64,000 nucleotides of DNA, from positions 1 to 64,000 of the forward strand of contig JAWKUA010000002.1 of NCBI GenBank assembly GCA_041398785.1, in the 5' to 3' direction. The notes beneath the pieces were generated by a model that worked only from the letters and a program-made list of their open reading frames with translations, did not search any database and was not told the DNA's origin. This document shows, piece by piece, positions 1-8,822 of the stretch. The stretch is from Planctomycetaceae bacterium (GTDB taxonomy: Bacteria > Planctomycetota > Planctomycetia > Planctomycetales > Planctomycetaceae). Every line of letters starts with the position of its first letter. Position 1 is the first letter of the stretch. Made by a program: the position numbers and the translations under genes.

Positions 1-753
1 CCGGAAGAACGAGCCATCAACTTCGCGCTGCTGCGTTCGATGAAGCAGGCCGAATACAGCCCCGAAGATTTCGGCCACTACGCGCTGAACGAAGAAGATT
101 ACAGCCACTTCACAAGTCCGATTCGCCGCTACCCGGACCTGACGATTCACCGTATCGTCGGCGACCTGGCAGCCGGACGGAAACCGAAACCGGACAACAT
201 GGCCGAACTTGTGCAGCTGGGAAAGCACTGTTCGCGCACCGAACGCCGGGCCGAGCGAGCCGAGCGGGAACTGACAAAGATCAAGCTGCTGCGTTACATG
301 GCCACTCGCGTCGGCGAAGAAATGGACGCCTTCGTCACGGGAGTCGAAAGCTTCGGCATGTTCTGTCAGGGAGTTGACATCCCGGCCGAGGGACTGATTC
401 ACATCAGCGCGCTGACGAATGATTTCTACACATTCGATCAGCCAACTCGGACGCTGACCGGCGATCGAACCAAGCGACAATATCGCCTGGGCGACCGTGT
501 CCGCGTCGTCATTGCCAGAGTCGACATCGATCGCCGCCAGCTCGACCTGCGCCTGGCAGACAAGCAGCCACCCGCCGCCGCAGCGCCTTCGAAGAAACAA
601 CCGTCGCCAAAAGGGCGCGTCCGACAATCGACTTCCTCCACATCCGGTTCGCAGCGAAAGACAAAGACGTCGCAGCGGAAGTCGGCCGGAAAAAAATCGC
701 CTGAAAAACCCGGCAAAGCGTCCGGGCGCCGGCAGGGACGCCGCAAGCGATAG
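1..753 (+). CDS. rnr: Ribonuclease R (RNase R/VacB), C-terminal part
   Basis: This is a partial gene. The frame is open from base 1, so the N-terminus lies outside the window and 250 residues are visible. RNase R is a processive 3'-5' exoribonuclease that degrades structured RNA. The visible part begins in the RNB catalytic domain, with the family hallmark YSHFTSPIRRYPDL at about residues 34-47. An S1 RNA-binding domain follows (about 105-190: DAFVTGVESFGMF, AEGLIHISAL, YRLGDRVRV). The protein ends in a Lys/Arg/Ser-rich tail of about 55 residues, as is common in RNase R and thought to help bind RNA. The next gene on the strand starts about 150 bases downstream, so it is probably transcribed separately. 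The family call is firm. RNase II is less likely because of the basic tail after S1. Confidence 0.93.
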   Translation, partial: PEERAINFALLRSMKQAEYSPEDFGHYALNEEDYSHFTSPIRRYPDLTIHRIVGDLAAGRKPKPDNMAELVQLGKHCSRTERRAERAERELTKIKLLRYMATRVGEEMDAFVTGVESFGMFCQGVDIPAEGLIHISALTNDFYTFDQPTRTLTGDRTKRQYRLGDRVRVVIARVDIDRRQLDLRLADKQPPAAAAPSKKQPSPKGRVRQSTSSTSGSQRKTKTSQRKSAGKKSPEKPGKASGRRQGRRKR

Positions 754-900
754 TCCGAACGTCGGCTGCAGCCTCAGAAGCTGCTTCCAGGCGCGCTTCG
801 TGTCAGTTGCGTCGGGTCGCCGATCGTCAATCGTCAGAAACGGCCGCAAACGATTTTTCCGGCGCTTCAGCGGCTCGCGTGACGTAGGTTTTTGCAACAG

Positions 901-1707
901 ATGCAAACCTGCGGAGCGACTCGCGTGACCTCGACAACCGTGCTGACCGTTACAGATTTCCACAAGGCCTACGAAGGCGTCCCCGCCGTTTCGGGTGTGA
1001 CGTTTACTGTGCAACCGGGCCAGATTCTGGGAGTGATCGGACCGAACGGAGCCGGCAAGACGACCACCATGCGAGCTCTCGCGGCCGTGATTCCGCCGAC
1101 GTCCGGGTCGATGCACGTCGGCGGATTCGACGTTGAAAAGGATCCGGTTGCGGTGAAGCAGCGGCTGGCTCTGGTGCCCGATGATCCCGGCCTGTTCTCG
1201 AATCTGACGGTTGATGATCACCTTGCGTTCACGGCCGCTGCCTATCGCGTTACCGATGCCGCTCGCAAGGCGGACAGCCTGCTGAAGCAGTTCGGCCTGG
1301 AACACAAACGCAGCGCTGCGGCGAAAGACCTGTCTCGCGGCATGAGACAAAAGCTGGCCATCTGTTGTGCATGGCTGTACGACCCGATTGCTCTGCTGCT
1401 GGATGAACCGCTGACGGGCCTGGATCCGGCCGGAATTCGGACTCTGAAGAAGTCAATTCGCCAGCGCGCAGCGGCGGGAGCGGGCGTGATGATCAGCTCG
1501 CACCTGCTGGCCATGGTCGAAGACGTGTGTACTCACATTCTGCTGATCGATCAGGGCCGACAGACATTCTTCGGAACAGTCGCGGAACTACGACTCCGGT
1601 ACGCTGACCTGAACGAAGGTGTCAGCCTGGAAGAAATCTTCTTTGCGGCAACCGGCGCACTCAACGACGAGTCACCGCACAGTGAAGCGACGGCTGTGCT
1701 GGCGTGA
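901..1707 (+). CDS. ABC transporter ATP-binding protein
   Basis: This is a nucleotide-binding subunit of about 268 residues. Seen directly: Walker A GPNGAGKT (residues 47-54), a signature helix LSRGMRQKLAI (variant of LSGGQ), Walker B ALLLDEPLTGLD and the switch histidine in SSH. It resembles the CcmA/multidrug-type ATPases (COG1131) that pair with a separate membrane subunit. The following gene is a multi-pass membrane protein on the same strand, so the two probably form one ABC exporter or ABC-2-like system; the substrate cannot be told. Three starts are possible: TTG 892, ATG 901 and GTG 925. ATG 901 was chosen, but the conserved region begins only after GTG 925 and no clear ribosome-binding site decides. 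Confidence 0.88.
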   Translation: MQTCGATRVTSTTVLTVTDFHKAYEGVPAVSGVTFTVQPGQILGVIGPNGAGKTTTMRALAAVIPPTSGSMHVGGFDVEKDPVAVKQRLALVPDDPGLFSNLTVDDHLAFTAAAYRVTDAARKADSLLKQFGLEHKRSAAAKDLSRGMRQKLAICCAWLYDPIALLLDEPLTGLDPAGIRTLKKSIRQRAAAGAGVMISSHLLAMVEDVCTHILLIDQGRQTFFGTVAELRLRYADLNEGVSLEEIFFAATGALNDESPHSEATAVLA

Positions 1708-1857
1708 CGCCGCTAAGCAGCAACCCTGGTCCATTCCTTCGTTTAACCCGTGGTCGATGACCAGACAGCCTGTGCAATCGATACCGCTGACCGCCGGACC
1801 TTCGACAATAAACCACACTTCATTCAGCAGCCGCCGCACTTCCACGAAACCCGATTC

Positions 1858-3504
1858 ATGCATCACGCACTGACAACACTGCTGAAGGCTCACGGACGCG
1901 CGAGACTGCGCCGGCTGACGCTGGCTTTTTCCACGCCGCGACGAACGCTGCTGTCGCTGCTGATCGTATTTCTGGCCGTCGTCTGGACCGGACAGACCGT
2001 GGCCAGCATGCTGATGCGAGAACCGAGTCCGCCGGAAGTCTTTCGCAACTGGCTCGCCGCAGTTCTGGCGGGCTGGACGGTCTGGCACGTGCTGCGCGTC
2101 GCGTGGAAACGTCCGGAGACAGCCATCGAATGGTCGGCTGCGGAAGAAGCACAAATCGTTGCCGGTCCGTTTTCGGCTCGCGAACAACTGGTCTATCGGT
2201 TCCTGGTGATTCTGACCGCGACTCTGCCGAAGGCATTGCTGACCATTCTGATTCTGTGGCCGGATCTTTCGTGGGTCAGCCCGATCGGTCTGGTCGCGGC
2301 CCTGGTGGGACTGGAATTGTTTCGCATGCTGATGGACGTGGCCACGTGCTGCCTGAGCCGTCGCGGATATCAGTCGTATCGACTGGCGGTGTTTGGCGCC
2401 GCGATCGCCGCTGCGGTGTTCTTTCCGCTGGAAGCAACAGTCCGAAACCCTGATGCCGCTGCCGGCTCGACCGCGCAACTTCAGATGAATCCCGCAACGG
2501 TGATTGTCAGTTCGCTGCTGTCGAATCCGGCAGTGAAGCCAATCGCGTTTCCGTTTCTCCGTGCCGCGGAATTCATCGCCGGTCAGGGAAGCCGGGCGGC
2601 ACTTGCGGTGACGTTCTTCGCGATGATCGCGACACTCGCGACGATGGCGATGACGATCATCGCTCTGGAATCAGCGTGGCGGCGCCAGCAGATTCGCAGC
2701 GAACGCGAGCTGTGGCGATTGTCCGCCGGAAGTTCAAACTCCGCGCGGCCGATGGCCGCTGCCGACGGACGACTGCCCCGGGTTCCGTGGTGCGGTCCGG
2801 TCATGTGGCGTCAATGGCGAAGAGTTCTGCAGTACAAGGGCAGTCTGCTGATTTCGATGGCGATTCCGGCGCTGCTGATGAGTCCCGCGGCGCTGTCGAT
2901 TCCGGACGCATCCACAGCGTTTGGCTTCGTGCTGGCAAGTACTCTGTTCTACACGTTCGTGCTGCTTCCGGAAGCCATCAAGTTCGACTTCCGCCTGGAC
3001 AGCGACCACATGGTGCAACTGAAACTGCTGCCGATGACCGCTGCCCGAATCACGATTGGACAACTGGCAACTCCGGTGGTGCTGGGAAGCCTGTTTCAGG
3101 TCGTTGTTCTGTCGGCTGTGGGGTTCTATCGCTCGGTTGACCCGCTGCTGGTCGTGGTCGGTCTGGCACTTTGTCTGCCGCTGACCGTGCTGTTTGTCGC
3201 GCTGGATAACCTGGTGTTTCTGCTGTACCCGCATCGGCCGACTCAGGAAGGCTTCGAAGCGTTTCTGCGCACGATCCTGAAGTTCACCGGCAAGATGCTG
3301 CTGATCACGCTGTTCCTGCTGTCGCTGGTTGCGTGGGCTCCTGCGGCCGCCGCGATTGCATCGGCGCTGCCGTTTCATGCCAGCGTCGCCAGCGTGTTCG
3401 TGCCGGGAGTCATCGCTGGTATCGTCGCCCTTGCCCTGGCGGCGACCGCCTGCGTGACGTCCGCATTCCGCCGCTTTGATCCGTCGCTGCACGGACTGGC
3501 GTGA
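1858..3504 (+). CDS. Multi-pass membrane protein, likely ABC permease partner
   Basis: The protein has about 548 residues with many hydrophobic helices: near residues 25-47, 60-70, 110-165, 180-195, 245-265, 330-370, 395-450 and 475-535. A hydrophilic stretch in the middle (about 265-310) contains the sequence MWRQWRRVLQYKG just before a membrane segment, as in ABC-2-like permeases. It follows the ATPase gene by 150 bases on the same strand, so it is inferred to be that ATPase's membrane subunit. The frame is open upstream to GTG 1750, but that extension looks non-coding, so ATG 1858 (MHHALTTLLK) was chosen. Neither the family nor the substrate is recognised with certainty. Confidence 0.75.
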   Translation: MHHALTTLLKAHGRARLRRLTLAFSTPRRTLLSLLIVFLAVVWTGQTVASMLMREPSPPEVFRNWLAAVLAGWTVWHVLRVAWKRPETAIEWSAAEEAQIVAGPFSAREQLVYRFLVILTATLPKALLTILILWPDLSWVSPIGLVAALVGLELFRMLMDVATCCLSRRGYQSYRLAVFGAAIAAAVFFPLEATVRNPDAAAGSTAQLQMNPATVIVSSLLSNPAVKPIAFPFLRAAEFIAGQGSRAALAVTFFAMIATLATMAMTIIALESAWRRQQIRSERELWRLSAGSSNSARPMAAADGRLPRVPWCGPVMWRQWRRVLQYKGSLLISMAIPALLMSPAALSIPDASTAFGFVLASTLFYTFVLLPEAIKFDFRLDSDHMVQLKLLPMTAARITIGQLATPVVLGSLFQVVVLSAVGFYRSVDPLLVVVGLALCLPLTVLFVALDNLVFLLYPHRPTQEGFEAFLRTILKFTGKMLLITLFLLSLVAWAPAAAAIASALPFHASVASVFVPGVIAGIVALALAATACVTSAFRRFDPSLHGLA

Positions 3505-3654
3505 ATTGGCTGCAGTTCTCCGGTCCATGCGCGGGACGCGTCCGAGCCCGTTGACGCTCGCGACATGGCAGCGGCGTCGGTAAGGTTCATCTTCGCTTCC
3601 GACCGCCGGAAACGGGAACCCTTCCCGAAGTCGTTACGAAACGGAGTTTGCACC

Positions 3655-5544
3655 ATGTCCACAGATCCCGTGGATTCTTCGAAGCTTGAACTCACGCCGC
3701 GAGCGATCGTGCTGGGGCTGATTCTGTCCGTGGTGATGGGAGCCGCGAACGTCTACGTCGGGCTCAAGGCCGGCATGACGGTCTCCGCGTCGATTCCCGC
3801 TGCCGTGATGGCGATGCTGTTGTTTCGGCTGCTGTTCAGCAACTCCACGATTCTGGAAGCCAACCAGGTTCAGACCTGCGCCTCCGCCGGCGAATCTCTG
3901 GCAGCGGGCATCATCTTCACGATGCCGGCAATGGTCCTGATCGGCCACTGGCAGCATTTCGACTACTGGTCGATCACGATCATCGCCATCACAGGTGGGC
4001 TGCTGGGAATCCTGTTCATGATTCCCATGCGGAAAGTATTCGTCGTCGACAACGACGAACTGCGGTACCCCGAAGGCGTCGCCTGTGCTGCTGTTCTTGA
4101 AGCCGGCGAGGCGGACGCGGATGCCGGCGCCGGACGCACGCTAGTCCTGGGAGGGCTGCTGGGCGGAGCCTTCAAGATCGCCGGCAGCTTTCTGGGACTT
4201 GTCAAAGAGAAAATCGAGACGGCAGGCCTGTTCGGCAGCCATGTGACGTACTTTGGCGGCGATCTGTCTCCCATGCTGGTGGCCGTCGGGTTCATTGTCC
4301 GATTGAATGTCGCGGTGCTGATATTTCTGGGCGGATCGATGGCCTGGCTGATTGGAATCCCGCTGCTCGGCGGAGCGGACTACAGCCCGGAAGCCAAATC
4401 CGCCCTGGATCAGGCCGATTACCTCTGGAAGTATCAGATCCGGTACGTCGGCGTGGGAGCGATGGTGGTCGGTGGATTCAGTTCGCTGATTTCGGTTCGC
4501 AAGGGTCTGCTGGCCGCGATTCGTCATCTGTTTGACGGGGTGACCGGACGAACGTCCGACGACAGTTCGGGCCGCGATATTCCCTCCTGGCTGATCCTGC
4601 TGCTGGGACTCGCCTGCGCCGGTGCTCTCGGGTACGTGAACTATTCCTTTACCAGGGACGGCGGCATCACGATCCTGTCGACCGCCGTGATGCTTGTGAT
4701 GGGATTCTTCTTCACCGCTGTCGCCAGCTACATCGTCGGGCTTGTCGGGAACACCAATAGCCCGGTTTCAGGCATGACGATCACGGCGGTGCTGGTAGCG
4801 GGCGGGCTGCTGTGGATGTTCAAATACACCGGCATGCAGGCGATGGTTGCGACGCTGGGGACCGCCGCCATCGTCTGCTGCATCGCCTGCACGAGCGGCG
4901 ACGTCTGCAACGACCTGAAGACCGGATCCATCGTGGGAGCCGCCCCCTATCGTCAGCAGTTCATGCAGATACTGGGCGTGATCGTCGCTGCGTTCGTGAT
5001 GGCCCCGGTACTGACGCTGCTGCACGAAAATCCGGCCGGCGGAATCGGAAGCAAGCAACTGCCGGCACCGCAGGCAGAGCTGTTCCGAAGCCTGGCCGAG
5101 GGATTCTCCGGAAAGACAAAGCTGCCGTGGCGATTGATCGGAATCGGCGGCGGCCTGGGTATGATCATTCTGCTGATTGACACGATGCTGAAACACAGCC
5201 GTGCCGGTTTTCGAGCGCACCTGATGCCGATTGCCGTCGGCATGTACCTGCCTTTCGGACTGGCAATACCAATCCTGATCGGCGGGCTGATTGCTCATTT
5301 CTGCACGAAAGGCAAACCGGAAGCGGAACACACGGCGCTGCTGCACCGGGGAGTCCTGTTTTCATCAGGCGTCATCGCGGGAGAAGCCTTGACCGCCCTT
5401 GGAATCACCGCGCTGGCGGCAGCCGGAATCCATGCGCTGAAGCCGCACATTCGGCATCGTGCTGACAGCCTTTCCGTCGCCGCAGCTGTATTTGCCGTCA
5501 TCGCGTTTGTGGTCATGACGAAACCCGCCGCCACGCAGGATTGA
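3655..5544 (+). CDS. OPT family oligopeptide transporter
   Basis: This is a membrane transporter of about 629 residues and roughly 14-16 transmembrane helices. OPT proteins import short peptides or metal chelates using proton motive force. Seen directly: the N-terminal helix with the OPT-typical NVYVGLKAGMTVSASIPAAV, the EANQVQTCASAGESLAAG segment, and repeated GxxxG-rich helices through to the C-terminus. The bacterial OPT/YSL-like subgroup is usually 550-700 residues, so the gene is full length. ATG 3655 was chosen because it lies close behind a ggag ribosome-binding site and starts just before the first conserved helix; the frame is open further upstream (3565). A broken glycosylase gene begins 3 bases after its stop. 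Confidence 0.9.
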   Translation: MSTDPVDSSKLELTPRAIVLGLILSVVMGAANVYVGLKAGMTVSASIPAAVMAMLLFRLLFSNSTILEANQVQTCASAGESLAAGIIFTMPAMVLIGHWQHFDYWSITIIAITGGLLGILFMIPMRKVFVVDNDELRYPEGVACAAVLEAGEADADAGAGRTLVLGGLLGGAFKIAGSFLGLVKEKIETAGLFGSHVTYFGGDLSPMLVAVGFIVRLNVAVLIFLGGSMAWLIGIPLLGGADYSPEAKSALDQADYLWKYQIRYVGVGAMVVGGFSSLISVRKGLLAAIRHLFDGVTGRTSDDSSGRDIPSWLILLLGLACAGALGYVNYSFTRDGGITILSTAVMLVMGFFFTAVASYIVGLVGNTNSPVSGMTITAVLVAGGLLWMFKYTGMQAMVATLGTAAIVCCIACTSGDVCNDLKTGSIVGAAPYRQQFMQILGVIVAAFVMAPVLTLLHENPAGGIGSKQLPAPQAELFRSLAEGFSGKTKLPWRLIGIGGGLGMIILLIDTMLKHSRAGFRAHLMPIAVGMYLPFGLAIPILIGGLIAHFCTKGKPEAEHTALLHRGVLFSSGVIAGEALTALGITALAAAGIHALKPHIRHRADSLSVAAAVFAVIAFVVMTKPAATQD

Positions 5545-5547
5545 ACC

Positions 5548-6183
5548 GTGACGGTGACTCCGACATCCGCTCTGCCGGCCACCTTCTATGAACGCGACAC
5601 AGTCACGGTCGCTCGAAAACTGATCGGCAAGCTCATTTGCCGACGTGATCGCAGTGGATTCTGCATTGGGCGCATCGTGAGACAGAAGCGTATCTATCGA
5701 TGAACGATGCTGCCTGCCACGCCGCGTCAGGAATCAACCGCAAAAATGCTTCGATGTTCGGTCCAGCCGGGCGAGCGTATGTCTACACGATCCATGCCCG
5801 GCAATGCTTCAACATCGTCACGGAAGCACAAGGCGGCGGCGCGGCTGTGTTGATACGAGCCGTTGAGCCGATTGCGGGGTTTGCCGCTGATGCAGAACCG
5901 CCGCCGAACGGAAACGCTGCGAGACCTGTGTCGCGGTCCGGCTCGACTGACCGAAGCATTCGCGATTGACCGCGGGCTAAACGGCTGGAACCTGACGAAG
6001 ACAAATCGGCTGTGGATCGCGGAAGGCGGTTCTTCCGCAAAAACGGTGATCCTGTCGTCACCGCGGATCGGCGTCACTTCCGCACACGATCTGCCGCTGA
6101 GGTTCTTCGTCGAGGGCAGTGCTTTCGTCAGCGGCACTCGCAGGCTGAACGAAGCGGGCCTGGCCGGATCGCACATCGACTGA
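5548..6183 (+). pseudogene. DNA-3-methyladenine glycosylase (AAG/MPG type), broken by two frameshifts
   Basis: AAG family enzymes excise alkylated and deaminated purines. Starting at GTG 5548 the frame reads LPATFYERDTVTVARKLIGK and then GFCIGRIV, the N-terminal half of the family. At 5679/5680 one base, probably a G, is missing, and the reading moves to the next frame, which gives ETEAYLSMNDAACHAASG. That frame continues with MFGPAGRAYVY, FNIV and VLIRAVEPIAG. Near 5880, in the run gcggggtttgccg, one extra T returns the frame to the first, giving LPLMQNRRR, LCRGPARLTEAF and FVEGSAFVSGTRR, ending at 6183. The reconstructed protein of about 212 residues has normal length. The first break falls next to the catalytic Glu of VETEAY. 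Either a recently decayed gene or two assembly indels; the rest is well conserved, which favours a recent or artefactual cause. Confidence 0.82.
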
Positions 6184-6340
6184 TGCGTTACTGTGATTGC
6201 TGCTGACGAAAACCTGGTTCGAAGCGGCAAGAACGAGGCGTGTCACGGCTGGCTGCATTTCCACGACTCGCGGCGACGGTACGTTTTCCGTCTTCGATCG
6301 CCTAGATTTCTCCGGCAAACCTCTCCGCGGAACCGTGCCA

Positions 6341-6865
6341 ATGACTGATAAGAACGCTCCGAATTCCTCGCCGCTGGTCGGCGTTATCATGGGCAGCCAG
6401 AGTGACTGGCCGACGATGCAGCTTGCGTCGAATGTCCTGGACGAGTTCGAAATTGCTCACGAATGCCGAGTCGTGTCGGCCCATCGCACGCCGGAATGGC
6501 TGGTGGAGTACGCGTCGACGGCGGCCGGTCGCGGGCTGGAAGTCATCATCGCCGGAGCCGGCGGGGCCGCTCATCTGCCGGGCATGGTCGCGTCCTGTAC
6601 GGTGCTGCCGGTACTGGGAGTCCCGATTCAAAGCCGGGCGCTGAACGGCCTGGATTCGCTGTTGTCGATCGTGCAGATGCCGGGCGGCGTTCCTGTCGGC
6701 ACGATGGCGATCGGCGATGCCGGAGCAAAAAACGCCGGCCTGCTGGCGGTCCGAATTCTGTCCGGCAGCCGTCCGGAACTTCGCGACAAACTGCAGCAGT
6801 ACAGTGATCGGATGAAGCAGCAGGTGCTGGATGGCGCGGCGGATTTGAAGAAGGAACAGCGATGA
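6341..6865 (+). CDS. purE: 5-(carboxyamino)imidazole ribonucleotide mutase PurE
   Basis: PurE class I moves the carboxyl group of N5-CAIR to C4, giving CAIR in de novo purine synthesis. The 174-residue protein shows the whole family pattern: VGVIMGSQSDWPTM near residues 13-26, the active-site histidine in SAHRTPE (His48), GAGGAAHLPGM and VGTMAIGDAGAKNAGLLA. The open frame extends upstream to a TTG at 6197, but the first 48 codons have no family similarity and overlap sequence behind the broken glycosylase gene, so ATG 6341 was chosen. The stop overlaps the start of purK by four bases (ATGA), a translationally coupled pair that performs two consecutive steps. Confidence 0.96.
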   Translation: MTDKNAPNSSPLVGVIMGSQSDWPTMQLASNVLDEFEIAHECRVVSAHRTPEWLVEYASTAAGRGLEVIIAGAGGAAHLPGMVASCTVLPVLGVPIQSRALNGLDSLLSIVQMPGGVPVGTMAIGDAGAKNAGLLAVRILSGSRPELRDKLQQYSDRMKQQVLDGAADLKKEQR

Positions 6866-8022
6866 CCTTTCTTCCCGGCAGCACCATCGGGATGCTCGGC
6901 AGCGGGCAACTGGGACGAATGTTCGCCTTCGCAGCCCATCAACTGGGTTACCGAATCGTCGTCTATTCGCCTGACAGAAACTCACCGGCGGGGCAGGCAG
7001 CCAATCGCGAGATTTCCGCCGCCTACGACGACGCGGACGCTCTGCGAAAATTCGCGAAGTCCGTGAATGTCGTCACACTGGAATTCGAAAACATTCCGAT
7101 TCCGACGGTGGAAGTCGTCGAGCAGTTCGTTCCGGTGCGTCCGGGGCCGCATGTGCTGGCCGTCGCTCAGAATCGAATCCGGGAAAAATCAACCCTGCAG
7201 CGAGCCGGTTTGCCTGTGCCGAAGTTCGTCGCCGTTCAATCCGCCGACGACATCACGACATTCCTGCAATCCGAAACCACAAACCAGCGCGGAGTTCTGA
7301 AATCCGCCGAAGCTGGTTACGACGGCAAGGGCCAGACGATCGCTGAAGGGATCCTGGACACCGCGGATGCGTGGAACCGCATCGGTAATGCGTCCGCCAT
7401 CATCGAAGAACTGGTCGACTTCCGCTGTGAAGTGTCGGTGATCGGCGCGCGAGGCATCGACGGACAGATCGAATGCTTCGGCCCGGTGCTGAACCATCAC
7501 AGCAATCACATTCTGGACGTGTCGATCGCGCCGGCGATGGGACTGGCAGCGTCGCTGAACCTCGAAGCGATCGAAATCACCCGGTCGGTGCTGGAATCAC
7601 TGGACGTGGTTGGTGTGCTGTGCGTTGAATTCTTCGTCACCAGCGACGGTCGGTTGCTGATTAACGAGATTGCACCGCGACCACACAATTCCGGGCACCT
7701 GACAATTGAAGCGGCGGTGACCAGTCAGTTCGAACAGCAAGTGCGAGCCGTCTGTGGTCTGCCGCTGGGATCGATGGAACAGATTCGACCGGCGGCAATG
7801 GCGAATCTGCTCGGCGACCACTTGCTGCCGGGGCCGCCCGCCTGGGAACGGCTGCTGGCCAACCCGGAAATCAAGCTGCATCTGTACGGCAAGGATGAAG
7901 CTCGCATCGGCCGCAAGATGGGCCACCTGACATCGATGGCCGATACGCCGGAAGATGCACAACGAATCGTGCGAAACGCACGCAAATCGCTGGTTGTCAC
8001 GGAAGCGACCTGCGCGACGTAA
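6862..8022 (+). CDS. purK: 5-(carboxyamino)imidazole ribonucleotide synthase PurK
   Basis: PurK uses ATP and bicarbonate to convert AIR to N5-CAIR, the substrate of PurE encoded just before it. The protein has 386 residues with the ATP-grasp architecture. Seen directly: an N-terminal nucleotide-fold GMLGSGQLGRMFA, the ATP-binding segment SAEAGYDGKGQ, EELVDFRCEVSVI, and the C-terminal ATP-grasp motif NEIAPRPHNSGH. Its start overlaps the purE stop (ATGA). The gene ends convergently with metW, and a hairpin covers both stop codons. Confidence 0.96.
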   Translation: MTFLPGSTIGMLGSGQLGRMFAFAAHQLGYRIVVYSPDRNSPAGQAANREISAAYDDADALRKFAKSVNVVTLEFENIPIPTVEVVEQFVPVRPGPHVLAVAQNRIREKSTLQRAGLPVPKFVAVQSADDITTFLQSETTNQRGVLKSAEAGYDGKGQTIAEGILDTADAWNRIGNASAIIEELVDFRCEVSVIGARGIDGQIECFGPVLNHHSNHILDVSIAPAMGLAASLNLEAIEITRSVLESLDVVGVLCVEFFVTSDGRLLINEIAPRPHNSGHLTIEAAVTSQFEQQVRAVCGLPLGSMEQIRPAAMANLLGDHLLPGPPAWERLLANPEIKLHLYGKDEARIGRKMGHLTSMADTPEDAQRIVRNARKSLVVTEATCAT

Positions 8023-8058
8023 GTCCGCAATCCACTCGGAGTGAAAGCGGACTCACGT
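8017..8058. terminator. Hairpin between convergent purK and metW
   Basis: The arms ACGTAAGTCCGC (8017-8028) and GCGGACTCACGT (8047-8058) are complementary except for one A/C mismatch, and the 18-base loop contains a further small repeat (CACT/AGTG). The arms include the stop codons of both convergent genes. There is no T-tract, so it may act as a bidirectional block or RNA 3'-end stabiliser rather than a classical intrinsic terminator. Confidence 0.55.
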
Positions 8059-8724
8059 CGCGCTGCTCGCCGGTGTTTGCGCGTTGGCGGGACGAGCGTT
8101 CCCGCGTTCCAGCAGATAGAACGCGCTGTCAGCACGCAGATTGGCGGCCCAGGCGCGGTCGACCGCGTGACCTCGGATGATCGGGCTTTCCTTCACGATT
8201 CGCAGGCCGATGTTCTGCATCAGTTCGCGGAAATCGTACATCGACATGAAATGGACATTCGGCGACTCATGCCATTCGTAGGGCAGGTCGGCGGTCACGG
8301 GAGTCCGTCCGCGCCACAGTACTTCGTAGCGAACTCGCCAGTGCCCGAAATTCGGCACAACCACCAGTGCCCGCCGGGCCACGCGCAGCATTTCGACCAG
8401 CAGATCTCGCGGACGCTGCACCTGCTGCAGAGTCTGGCTCAGCACGGCAAAGTCAAAGCTGTCGGACGGAATGTCGACAAGTCCTTCGTTCAGGTCGGCC
8501 GCCACAACGGGAAGCCCGCGGCTGATCACCGAGACAACGTTTCTGCGTTCCAGATCGACTCCCGTCACGCGGCAGTCCATGTCGTCACGCAGCCGCTGCA
8601 GCAGTCGGCCGTCGCCGCAACCCAGGTCGATGACCCGGCTGCCGCGGACGATGTGGTCCATAATCAATTCGTCCGTCATGCGAACGGACGAATCCGGCAC
8701 CTTGTAACGTGTGTTGTTTGCCAT
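8053..8724 (-). CDS. metW: Methionine biosynthesis protein MetW (SAM-dependent methyltransferase fold)
   Basis: MetW is a small class I methyltransferase-like protein encoded next to metX in many bacteria. It is required with MetX for the first committed step of methionine synthesis, although its own reaction is not settled. The 223-residue protein shows the SAM-binding loop VIDLGCGDGRLL (about 31-42), GVDLE for the ribose-binding acid, and the MetW-typical segments VLSQTLQQVQRP, VPNFGHWRVRYEV and PYEWHESPNVHF. The frame extends upstream to 8916, but that stretch overlaps the end of metX and has no similarity, so ATG 8724 (MANNTRYKV) was chosen. It lies 98 bases behind metX, in the likely order thrC-metX-metW. 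Confidence 0.93.
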   Translation of the reverse strand: MANNTRYKVPDSSVRMTDELIMDHIVRGSRVIDLGCGDGRLLQRLRDDMDCRVTGVDLERRNVVSVISRGLPVVAADLNEGLVDIPSDSFDFAVLSQTLQQVQRPRDLLVEMLRVARRALVVVPNFGHWRVRYEVLWRGRTPVTADLPYEWHESPNVHFMSMYDFRELMQNIGLRIVKESPIIRGHAVDRAWAANLRADSAFYLLERGNARPANAQTPASSAT

Positions 8725-8822
8725 GGGTGTTTGACTGTTCGACGGATACCCGGTCGAGTCGGAGTCGTGACTTCCGCAGGCGCGCCGAAAAAGAGAGACG
8801 GGACAGGCTCCGGGCAGGATGT

